Made by a program: the position numbers and the translations under genes. From contig JBAVTG010000034.1 in NCBI GenBank assembly GCA_049696015.1, positions 1 through 12,849 of the forward strand: DNA of 12,849 nt. The letters run 5' to 3'. Under the pieces are notes generated by a model that saw only the letters and a list, made by a program, of their open reading frames with translations, had not been told where the DNA came from and ran no database searches. Shown one piece after another: positions 1 to 6,277 of this stretch (the first letter of the stretch is position 1; each line of letters opens with the position of its first letter). This DNA is from JANMEX01 sp049696015 (GTDB taxonomy: Bacteria > Pseudomonadota > Alphaproteobacteria > Rhizobiales > Rhizobiaceae).

Positions 1-201
1 GCCGTCAAGAAAGTGCTTCCGGACACGCCCGTCCTGGCAAACACCGGCGTCAAACATGCGACCGTCAAAGACGTGTTTGCCGTGTCCGACGGCTGCATTG
101 TCGGCTCGTCATTGAAGATTGACGGCAGCACATGGAACGCTGTTGATCCCGAAAGAGCAAATGAATTCATGAGCTTAGTGCGCAAGGCGCGCGGGCAATG
201 A
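1..201 (+). CDS. BtpA/SgcQ-family TIM-barrel protein, C-terminal fragment
   Basis: The reading frame is open from base 1 to a TGA at 199-201, so only the last 66 residues are present. They include the blocks LANTGVKHATV, DGCIVGSSLKIDG and NAVDPERANEFM, which match the C-terminus of the BtpA/SgcQ family: the phosphate-binding end of a TIM barrel, followed by the G(T/S)SLK-DG loop and the DxxR helix. BtpA is known for photosystem I biogenesis in cyanobacteria. SgcQ is its enterobacterial relative in a cryptic sugar operon, and its reaction is not established. The stop codon overlaps the next start by 4 bp (ATGA), so translation is probably coupled to the M42 peptidase gene. E. coli also keeps sgcQ and the M42 gene sgcX in one operon, which supports the SgcQ-like reading over a photosynthetic role. 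Confidence 0.85.
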   Translation, partial: AVKKVLPDTPVLANTGVKHATVKDVFAVSDGCIVGSSLKIDGSTWNAVDPERANEFMSLVRKARGQ

Positions 202-1316
202 GCGAGCGCGCGGTGAAGCAACGGCTGCGCAAGACGCTGACTGACTTGATGATGATCCCGGGGCTTTCCGGGCATGAAGGGCGTGTGCGCCGGTATCTGG
301 CGCTCGCAATGAAAGAGCTCGGCTATACAACGCGCACAGACCGGCTGGGTAATCTGATCGCAACGCTTGAAGGCGAAAAGGCTGCACCTTCGGTGATGCT
401 GTTTACCCATATGGACCAGCTCGGGTTTGTGGTGCGCAAGATCGAGCCGGACGGGTTCATCCGGCTTGAGCGGCTGGGCGGCGTGCCGGAACGGGCGTTG
501 CCGTCGCAAGCGGTCATCATCTGCGTCGGCGAGGGACGCGATGTTCCCGGTTTGATTGCCAACAAGAGCCATCACGCGACAACGCCGGAAGAAAAGTTCA
601 AGGTCGTTCCTTACATGGACCTTTACGTTGACGCAGGCTTCCAAAGCGCAGCGGAAGCCGCAGAGGCTGGCGTCAAGATCGGGTTGCCCGTGGTGTACCG
701 CCCGCAAGCGTTTGCCCTTGGCAGTGACCGGATCGCCGGCACGTCAGTGGACGACCGCGCCGGCTGCGCTGTCGTTCTTGAGGTTGCCCACGCGTTCAAG
801 ACCTCGAAGAAACATCCGACTGTGCATTTTGTCTTTTCGGTTCAGGAAGAATTCAACCTGCGCGGCGCGGTGACAGCGGCGCAGGTCCTGATGCCCGATA
901 TCGCCATCCAGCTGGATCTGCTTTTGGCCACCGATACGCCGGAAATGGGGTATCGCGGCGACATCAAGATGGGGGCGGGGCCTGCTATGAGCCTCTACTC
1001 CTTCCACGGCCGCGGGACACTCAATGGCACCATTCCGCATCCAGCGCTGGTTCAGCTCTTTGATGAAACCGCAGCCGGTCTCAACATCAATCTGCAACGC
1101 AGCGCCCACACCGGCGCGCTGACGGATTCGTCCTATGTGCAACTGGTCGGCGGCGGTGTCGCTTCGATCGATGTCGGCTTTCCAATGCGTTATTCGCATT
1201 CCTCGCTGGAGGTTTGCGATCTGAATGATCTGGCCGCGCTATCGCAGCTTTTGTTCACGAGTATTGCCGGCATTGGACCCGGCTTCAGTCTCGACCGGGA
1301 TGATTATATCGGATGA
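198..1316 (+). CDS. M42-family metallopeptidase (SgcX/FrvX-like)
   Basis: A 372-residue protein of usual M42 length. The dinuclear-metal motifs are complete: H71 and D73 in THMDQLGF, D185 in SVDDRAG, E217-E218 in VQEEF, D246 in ATDTPE and H334 in YSHSS. By comparison with tetrahedral aminopeptidases, E217 is the general base and H71, D185, E218, D246 and H334 are metal ligands. The protein has no signal peptide and should be cytosolic. M42 enzymes are aminopeptidases that form dodecamers, but several (SgcX, FrvX) sit in sugar operons with unproven substrates. The ATG at 198 overlaps the upstream stop and its own stop overlaps the kinase start, both as ATGA. Family assignment is firm. The in vivo substrate is not, and the sugar context suggests an N-linked or amide-containing sugar derivative rather than a plain peptide (inference). 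Confidence 0.93.
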   Translation: MSERAVKQRLRKTLTDLMMIPGLSGHEGRVRRYLALAMKELGYTTRTDRLGNLIATLEGEKAAPSVMLFTHMDQLGFVVRKIEPDGFIRLERLGGVPERALPSQAVIICVGEGRDVPGLIANKSHHATTPEEKFKVVPYMDLYVDAGFQSAAEAAEAGVKIGLPVVYRPQAFALGSDRIAGTSVDDRAGCAVVLEVAHAFKTSKKHPTVHFVFSVQEEFNLRGAVTAAQVLMPDIAIQLDLLLATDTPEMGYRGDIKMGAGPAMSLYSFHGRGTLNGTIPHPALVQLFDETAAGLNINLQRSAHTGALTDSSYVQLVGGGVASIDVGFPMRYSHSSLEVCDLNDLAALSQLLFTSIAGIGPGFSLDRDDYIG

Positions 1317-2806
1317 AGCACTATCTCGGCGTTGATGTCGGCACGTTCGAAACCAAAGGCGTCCTGGTTGACGAGGCGGGTGAAATCATCGCGCGCGCCC
1401 ATCGCGGCCACAAGATGCTGGTTCCAAAGCCAGGCTGGGCCGAGCATGATCCTGACGAAGATTGGTGGGGCGACTTTGTTTTTGTGACCAAGGCTTTGCT
1501 GGCGCAATCGGGCATCGATCCGAAATCCATCCGGGCCATCGGCTGCAGCGCGATCGGCCCTTGCATGCTGCCGGTTGACAATGCGGGAAAGCCGCTGATG
1601 AACGGCATTCTGTACGGCGTTGACACGCGCGCGGTTGATGAAATTGCCGAACTCAATGCGGCCATCGGGTCTGAAACGATCCTTGACCGGTGTGGCAATG
1701 CGCTGACGTCACAATCGGTCGGCCCGAAAATCCTCTGGCTCAAGAACAATTTGCCGCAACTATATGCGCATACCGCCAAGTTTCTCAGTTCGACCAGTTT
1801 CATTGTGCACAGACTGACCGATCGCTTTGTCATTGACCATTATACCGCGGCAAACTTCAGCCCGATCTATGATGTCATAGCACGGGACTGGACCATGGAT
1901 CTGTCCGCATCCATCGCCCGTCCCGACCAGTTGCCGGAGCTTCTTTGGTCCACTGACATTGCAGGCCACGTTACCGCCAAAGCGGCTGCGGAAACCGGCC
2001 TGGCGGCTGGCACGCCGGTTATTGCCGGAACCATTGATGCGGCGGCCGAGGCGCTGAGCGTCGGCGTCGTTTCGCCAGGCGACATGATGATCATGTACGG
2101 CTCGACGATCTTTACAATCATGCTGGCCGAGCGGCGCATCCGCGATGGCCGCCTTTGGTATGCGCCTTGGCTGTTTGAAGGCGAGCACGCGTCAATGGCG
2201 GGTCTGGCGACCAGCGGGACGCTGACCCACTGGTTCCGCGATCAATTCGCCAGAGAACTGGAAGCCGAAACGGCATTTGTCACATTGGCAGAGGAAGCTG
2301 CGGCTGTTGCGCCAGGTGCGGACGGACTTGTTTTCCTGCCGTATTTTTCCGGCGAAAGGACGCCGATCCATGACCCGCACGCCAAGGGTGTGATTTTTGG
2401 GCTGAACCTCACCCATACGCGGGCGCATATATACCGCGCAATGCTGGAAGGCATAGCTTGCGGGACTGCACATGTGGTCGATACCTATCGCGAGATTGGC
2501 CATCCGCCGGCCGTGATCTATGGCGTCGGGGGCGGAACCAAGAATAGGGTTTGGAGTCAGGCGACTTCGGATGTTTCCGGGCTGGAACAAATCATCCGTC
2601 AACGGACCCTCGGGGCATCCTATGGCGATGCATTTTTGGCGGCGCTTGCGGTGGGCGACGTGGCCAAGCGCGATATTGAGAAATGGAACAAGGTGGATTT
2701 CCGGATTGTGCCGGACGCCAAAACGATCAGCATCTACGACCGGCAATACACGGTTTTTCGCGAACTCTATCGCCGCAATTGCGATTTGATGGCGACGCTT
2801 GGCTAA
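1313..2806 (+). CDS. FGGY-family carbohydrate kinase (xylulokinase-like)
   Basis: A 497-residue two-domain ASKHA sugar kinase. The N-terminus YLGVDVGTFETKGVLVDEAG is the phosphate-1 region. The block GTPVIAGTIDAAAEA holds D242, the position of the family's catalytic base. MYGSTIFTIM follows as the phosphate-2 region, and GVGGGTKNRVWSQATSDVSG is the C-terminal FGGY signature with the adenosine-binding loop. It should transfer phosphate from ATP to a ketose or polyol in the cytosol. Homology to xylulokinase is clear but substrate residues cannot be read off. The ATG overlaps the M42 stop by 4 bp, and the SIS gene starts 14 bp after its TAA. A kinase directly upstream of a sugar-phosphate isomerase suggests that the two act in sequence (inference). 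Xylulokinase is an unsafe name because no xylose isomerase is present. Confidence 0.92.
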   Translation: MKHYLGVDVGTFETKGVLVDEAGEIIARAHRGHKMLVPKPGWAEHDPDEDWWGDFVFVTKALLAQSGIDPKSIRAIGCSAIGPCMLPVDNAGKPLMNGILYGVDTRAVDEIAELNAAIGSETILDRCGNALTSQSVGPKILWLKNNLPQLYAHTAKFLSSTSFIVHRLTDRFVIDHYTAANFSPIYDVIARDWTMDLSASIARPDQLPELLWSTDIAGHVTAKAAAETGLAAGTPVIAGTIDAAAEALSVGVVSPGDMMIMYGSTIFTIMLAERRIRDGRLWYAPWLFEGEHASMAGLATSGTLTHWFRDQFARELEAETAFVTLAEEAAAVAPGADGLVFLPYFSGERTPIHDPHAKGVIFGLNLTHTRAHIYRAMLEGIACGTAHVVDTYREIGHPPAVIYGVGGGTKNRVWSQATSDVSGLEQIIRQRTLGASYGDAFLAALAVGDVAKRDIEKWNKVDFRIVPDAKTISIYDRQYTVFRELYRRNCDLMATLG

Positions 2807-2813
2807 GGGGGGG
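2807..2813 (+). promoter_or_regulatory. G7 run acting as ribosome binding site
   Basis: Seven consecutive G residues follow the kinase TAA stop and lie 7 nt before the GTG at 2821. They are the only Shine-Dalgarno-like sequence for the SIS gene and therefore decide its start. The frame stays open upstream into the kinase gene, back to an ATG at 2683, but that start has no comparable site and would add 46 residues absent from the family. A homopolymer here could change SD-to-start spacing if it slipped. Confidence 0.6.
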
Positions 2814-2820
2814 TGCAGCG

Positions 2821-3375
2821 GTGGCCGCAATATTCCGAACCATACTGGATGAGATAGGCGGGCCTTTGAGCCGCGTGGATTTGGCCCAAGTGGAAGCGCT
2901 TTGCGTGGCCATTGCCAAGGCAAAACGCGTGGTTGTCTATGGCTGTGGGCGCGAGGCGCTGCAAATCCGCGGGTTTGCCATGCGGATGTATCATCTCGGC
3001 CTCACGATAGGCGTTGTTGGCGATATGAACTGCCCGCCGGTCGAGGCAGATGATCTGTTTCTGGCTACTTGCGGGCCGGGTGAACTGGCGACCGTATCGG
3101 CGCTGCTCGGGCAGGCGTCAAATGCTGGCGGCAAGACAGCGGTTATCACAGCAGTGCCCAAAGGCAGCGCAGCCAAACAGGCGGATATGGTATTGACGCT
3201 GCCGGCGCAAACGATGGCGAGTGACCAGAGCCCTGAGCCGAAGAGTGTGCTTCCGATGGGCTCGGTGTTTGAAGGCGCACTGTTTGTCCTGTTTGAAATG
3301 ATGGTAGCGCGGCTCGCGGAAATTCTGGCGGTCAAGCCTGAGGCGATGCGCGCACGCCACACAAACATGGAGTGA
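2821..3375 (+). CDS. SIS-domain sugar-phosphate isomerase, HxlB-like
   Basis: A GTG start gives 184 residues, the normal size of 6-phospho-3-hexuloisomerase. The order of motifs fits that family: a buried strand VVVYGCGREA, then FAMRMYHLGL (the FAMRLMHLG helix of HxlB), VVGDMNCPPVEADDLFLATCGPGE (the SIS phosphate-binding loop), PMGSVFEGALFVLFEMMV, and a C-terminal RHTNME equivalent to the family's RHANLE. HxlB-type enzymes isomerise hexulose 6-phosphate to fructose 6-phosphate. Two departures stand out: the usual GRSG near the first loop is GCGREA, and the usual SGSGET is CGPGEL, so the ligand may differ. No HxlA (hexulose-phosphate synthase) is visible. The gene lies between the FGGY kinase and the creatininase gene, with only 4 bp to the latter, and probably acts on the kinase product. 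Confidence 0.85.
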   Translation: MAAIFRTILDEIGGPLSRVDLAQVEALCVAIAKAKRVVVYGCGREALQIRGFAMRMYHLGLTIGVVGDMNCPPVEADDLFLATCGPGELATVSALLGQASNAGGKTAVITAVPKGSAAKQADMVLTLPAQTMASDQSPEPKSVLPMGSVFEGALFVLFEMMVARLAEILAVKPEAMRARHTNME

Positions 3376-3379
3376 AAGC

Positions 3380-4123
3380 GTGCGCTTTGAGATGATGCTG
3401 CCGCACCAGATACGCATGGCGATTGCCAAAAACTGGCCCGTGGTGTTGCCGCTTGGCGTGCTGGAATATCATGGTGAACATATGTCTGTCGGCATGGATA
3501 CACTGGCAGTGACCGGCATGCTGGCGCGGATCGAAGCTGAGCTTGAAATGGTGATTCTGCCGCCGTTCTACTACGGAGCATCAAGCTATGCAGTCGCGCC
3601 GCCGGAAGGAAACGGTTCTCTCCATGTCGATGGCAGAGTGCTCGCGCCATTTGCCGAGGAGATGTTTTACGGCCTGCTGCGCATCGGCTTTCGCAACATC
3701 CACGGCTTCATCCACCATCAGAGTGAAAACTTTACCGCTGGAATGCCTACGGACCTTTCCTTCCGTTTTGGCGCACGACAGGCGATTTTCCGTTTTCTGG
3801 AGCGGGAACGCGGTGACGGCTGGTGGGGAAGAAAGGAGATGGTTGATTATTACGCCCAGCATGCCGCGGGCGCCGATCCGTTCAATTGGATCAAGATCAA
3901 TCCCTTGATGTCAGCAGACATCATCGCGGCTTATCCATTTGACCACGCAGGCATTGGTGAAACTTCGCTGATGATGGCGCTTTACCCCGATGCGGTCGAC
4001 ATGAATCATGTGGGCGGGAATGCCGGCTGGTATACGGTCAACGCTGGGGATGCCAGCGCCGAGCTTGGCGAACGGGGTGTCGCGCTTGTCCGCGAGCGCA
4101 TTCTCTCGATCTTGCGGCAGTAG
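3380..4123 (+). CDS. Creatininase-family metallohydrolase
   Basis: A 247-residue protein. The N-terminal block LPLGVLEYHGEHMSVGMDTLAV carries the family metal ligands E29, H31 and D40. The block HAGIGETSLMMALYP matches the HAGxxETSxML motif. The usual NGH(G/Y)(G/E)N loop reads HHQSEN at 112-117, so the expected histidine is replaced by Q114 while E116 sits where creatininase has a metal-binding Glu. The family includes creatinine amidohydrolase, the FAPy-type formamide hydrolase ArfB, MftE and, as I recall, the inositol-pathway ring hydrolase IolN, so both amide and carbocycle cleavage are possible. The GTG start lies 4 bp after the SIS stop with GGAG about 7 nt upstream, making this the last gene of the operon. 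The stop lies 5 bp from the converging permease stop. Creatinine itself is an unlikely substrate in this context. Confidence 0.85.
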   Translation: MRFEMMLPHQIRMAIAKNWPVVLPLGVLEYHGEHMSVGMDTLAVTGMLARIEAELEMVILPPFYYGASSYAVAPPEGNGSLHVDGRVLAPFAEEMFYGLLRIGFRNIHGFIHHQSENFTAGMPTDLSFRFGARQAIFRFLERERGDGWWGRKEMVDYYAQHAAGADPFNWIKINPLMSADIIAAYPFDHAGIGETSLMMALYPDAVDMNHVGGNAGWYTVNAGDASAELGERGVALVRERILSILRQ

Positions 4124-4133
4124 TCCGGCTACT
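4119..4133. repeat. Small dyad across two converging stop codons
   Basis: AGTAG-TCCGG-CTACT is a perfect 5-bp inverted repeat with a 5-nt loop. It contains the creatininase TAG and, on the other strand, the permease TAG. There is no T-tract on either side, so it is a weak candidate at best for a bidirectional stop signal. No stronger terminator is visible at this convergent junction. Confidence 0.3.
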
Positions 4134-5046
4134 TCACGGCGCCGGCAGTCATCCCCTTGATCAGGTAACGTTCGAGAGTAATGCCTATGATTGCCAGCGG
4201 CGCAATTGCTGCGGTCGACAGGGCAGCCATCGACCACCAGTTGATGCCCTGCGAGCCGGTCTGGCTGGCGACCATCACCGGCATGGTTTTGGCGTCAGCC
4301 GAGGTGAGGAGGGCGGCGAAGAAATATTCGTTCCAGCAGAGCACGAGCGCCAGAATGAAGGCTGCCACCATGCCCGGAAGGGCAATCGGCAGGACGATTT
4401 GCAGGAATGCGCCCCAAATTGACAGGCCATCCACCAAAGCCGCCTCTTCCAGTTCAACCGGTATCGAATTGAACTGATCGCGCATGATCCAGATGACGAT
4501 TGGCAAAACCATCAGCGTGTAGAGCAAGATCAAGCCGATGCGCGTGTCGAGCATGGCGATCTCCTTGTACAAAACAAGGAACGGCAGGGCGAGCACGACG
4601 GGCGGCAATATGAGCTGCGACAGGAAGAAGAAAGAGATGTCCTCATTGTTCATCCAGAGGAATTTGTAGCGGAAACGGGTCAACCCGTAAGCGGCAAGAC
4701 TGCCGATCACAATCGCCAGAAACGATGCGCTGACCGAGGTGATGACCGAATTCGTAAAGCGTTTGAGAAACTCCTCGCGCACGGTCGAGGTCTCGAAAAT
4801 CGTATCCGGCGACAGGCCGAGCGAGCGCCAGCCCTTCCAGTCCGGCTTGAAATCAAGAAAGGGGATCAAATGCCCCTGCGTGACGTTGACAGCTGTTTTC
4901 ATCGACGTTGTCACGGTCCAGTAGATCGGGAACAGGCATATGAAAGCCCAAAGCAGCAGCGCTCCATAGATGAACACCCGGCTTGTGTAAAACCGTGCGG
5001 GCGAGGTGATTTGCGAGTGGGAATATTCCTGTTCTACTGCGCTCAT
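4129..5046 (-). CDS. CUT1 sugar ABC transporter permease (MalG/UgpE type)
   Basis: A 305-residue inner-membrane protein. The first membrane helix is at about residues 24-46, and further hydrophobic segments lie near 100-122, 137-160, 168-187, 222-240 and 272-291, which is the six-helix MalG plan. The cytoplasmic EAA loop ELEEAALVDGLSIWGAFLQI at about 198-217 couples to the ATPase. The C-terminus ends just after the last helix, as in MalG and UgpE. The ATG lies 15 bp after the stop of the other permease and has only a weak Shine-Dalgarno sequence, so translation may depend on coupling. It should pair with the MalF-type permease and the ATPase encoded at 8237. The family does not reveal the sugar. 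It is the last gene of the minus-strand operon. Confidence 0.93.
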   Translation of the reverse strand: MSAVEQEYSHSQITSPARFYTSRVFIYGALLLWAFICLFPIYWTVTTSMKTAVNVTQGHLIPFLDFKPDWKGWRSLGLSPDTIFETSTVREEFLKRFTNSVITSVSASFLAIVIGSLAAYGLTRFRYKFLWMNNEDISFFFLSQLILPPVVLALPFLVLYKEIAMLDTRIGLILLYTLMVLPIVIWIMRDQFNSIPVELEEAALVDGLSIWGAFLQIVLPIALPGMVAAFILALVLCWNEYFFAALLTSADAKTMPVMVASQTGSQGINWWSMAALSTAAIAPLAIIGITLERYLIKGMTAGAVK

Positions 5047-5061
5047 TGTTGATGCCCGGTC

Positions 5062-6183
5062 CTATGTGACATTGCGTACAAACCGGTTTGCCAGCTTGAG
5101 TAGCAGCGTGACGAAAACGATGATGATGATGAGGTAAACCATGGCCAGCATGGTGCCGTAGCCGACGTTCGAGCGGTCGCGGTACTCGCGGTAGATGAAG
5201 CTGGTCACCGAGTCCGTAGCCCCGCCGGGTCCTCCGGATGTGACAGTGATGATGATGTCGGCTAACTTCAGCTTGAAGATGATGCGCAAGATGACGGCAG
5301 TAACGGACACTGGCAGCATCAGCGGGAAGGTGACTTGCCAAAAGCTTTGCCATGCGGTCGCGCCATCGACTTTTGCCGCTTCGAGGATTTCGCGCGACAT
5401 GGCCTGCAGGCCAGCCAACAGCATGATCATCATGAACGGAATAAAGGTCCAGGCGTCCATTGCCATGATGGAAATCTTGGCGATCCAGGGCGAGGTGAAG
5501 AAGGCCGGGTTTTCCCAGCCAAGGTAGCGCGCCAGCGTCGCTGCGGGCCCAAAGCGGTATTCCATCAGCGATTTGCCGACCATCCACGAGACGGCAACCG
5601 GCGACAGCATCAATGGCAACAGAAACACCACACGGAAAAACTTGCGGGCGCGGATTTGAGCGTTGAGCAGCAATGCCAAGCCGAAGGCAATGACATATTC
5701 CACTGCAATGGCAAGCACATAGAACACCATGTTCAACAAGGCATTCCAATAATAGGGGTCTGCCAGCAGCTGCCAAAAATTGGACAGACCGTTGAATTTC
5801 CGGCCTTCGAATGCGGACAGGTTCCAGTCCGTCACGGCTATGTAAAAGCCGAACAGGGTCGGGAAAATCACCAGCGCGATGGTGAAGAGCAGGGCGGGCA
5901 AAATGAACAGAGCCTTATAGCCGTCATTGCCGCGCGACAGCACCTGCGCATAGCCGATGCACACGCCCCAGCCGACATAGGCGTAAATCAGAGGACGCCA
6001 GTTTTCAAAACCGATGGAAGTGAGGCCTGATTTGTAAAGCGCTTCAAAGGCAAACATCGCAACAAAGGCGAGCGTGGAAATCCAGACAAGAATAGACCCA
6101 AGCCTTTTGCGCTCAGGGGTGACTGCTTGGTAGACATTTTCGATCACGCCGGTCTGAACGGGCGGCGCATTTTGATGAGACAC
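5062..6183 (-). CDS. CUT1 sugar ABC transporter permease (MalF/UgpA type), N-terminally extended
   Basis: A 373-residue inner-membrane permease that starts with GTG (plus-strand CAC at 6181-6183), with GGGG 7 nt upstream. The EAA loop EAAKVDGATAWQSFWQVTFP is at about residues 268-287, and the ITSGGP-like segment TVTSGGPGGATDS (about 313-325) is typical of MalF-type subunits. The protein is about 80 residues longer than most UgpA/MalF-like permeases of this class. The surplus is N-terminal and holds two extra hydrophobic stretches at about 31-49 and 64-82, so eight membrane helices are likely instead of six. It follows the solute-binding protein gene after a 94-bp gap with a strong hairpin, and precedes the MalG-type gene by 15 bp. 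The partner is the ATPase on the opposite strand. Confidence 0.92.
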   Translation of the reverse strand: MSHQNAPPVQTGVIENVYQAVTPERKRLGSILVWISTLAFVAMFAFEALYKSGLTSIGFENWRPLIYAYVGWGVCIGYAQVLSRGNDGYKALFILPALLFTIALVIFPTLFGFYIAVTDWNLSAFEGRKFNGLSNFWQLLADPYYWNALLNMVFYVLAIAVEYVIAFGLALLLNAQIRARKFFRVVFLLPLMLSPVAVSWMVGKSLMEYRFGPAATLARYLGWENPAFFTSPWIAKISIMAMDAWTFIPFMMIMLLAGLQAMSREILEAAKVDGATAWQSFWQVTFPLMLPVSVTAVILRIIFKLKLADIIITVTSGGPGGATDSVTSFIYREYRDRSNVGYGTMLAMVYLIIIIVFVTLLLKLANRFVRNVT

Positions 6184-6229
6184 GAAAATACCCCGTCAAA
6201 GGCAGTGAAACTTGCTTGGAAACAATCGC

Positions 6230-6258
6230 ATCCCCCGGCAGTTTTGCTGCCGGGGGAT
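6230..6258 (-). terminator. Strong hairpin between binding-protein and permease genes
   Basis: ATCCCCCGGCAG at 6230-6241 and its exact complement at 6247-6258 form a perfect 12-bp, GC-rich stem with a 5-nt loop, starting 19 nt after the binding-protein stop. On the transcribed (minus) strand the hairpin is followed by GCGATTG rather than a U-run. It therefore looks less like a full terminator than a partial terminator or an mRNA 3'-end stabiliser. Such hairpins keep the binding-protein message in excess over the permease message, as malE-malF and similar junctions are known to do. Confidence 0.75.
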
Positions 6259-6277
6259 TTGTTTGGTGTGAGTATCG

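Noticed and set aside
2683..2820. Upstream ATG for the SIS protein inside the kinase gene
   Set aside because: It would add 46 residues not found in the family and lacks an RBS. The GTG at 2821 follows a G-rich site.
2192..2923. 243-codon minus-strand frame opposite the FGGY kinase
   Set aside because: It is antisense to the conserved C-terminal half of the kinase and has no recognisable domain or ribosome binding site.
3476..3486. GAACATATGTC, a third copy of the GAACAWATGT motif
   Set aside because: It encodes Glu-His-Met in the conserved metal motif of the creatininase-family gene, so the coding constraint explains it.
5722..5734. GAACA-CCA-TGTTC dyad
   Set aside because: It lies in permease coding sequence with a 3-nt rather than 2-nt centre and no regulatory context.
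4853..5776. 307-codon minus-strand frame in another phase of the permease genes
   Set aside because: It overlaps both permeases out of frame. Its His/Arg-rich product lacks membrane segments, whereas the permease frames have EAA loops and helices.
5335..6030. 231-codon plus-strand frame opposite the MalF-type permease
   Set aside because: It is rich in Gln and His with no motif, and the permease on the other strand is unambiguous.
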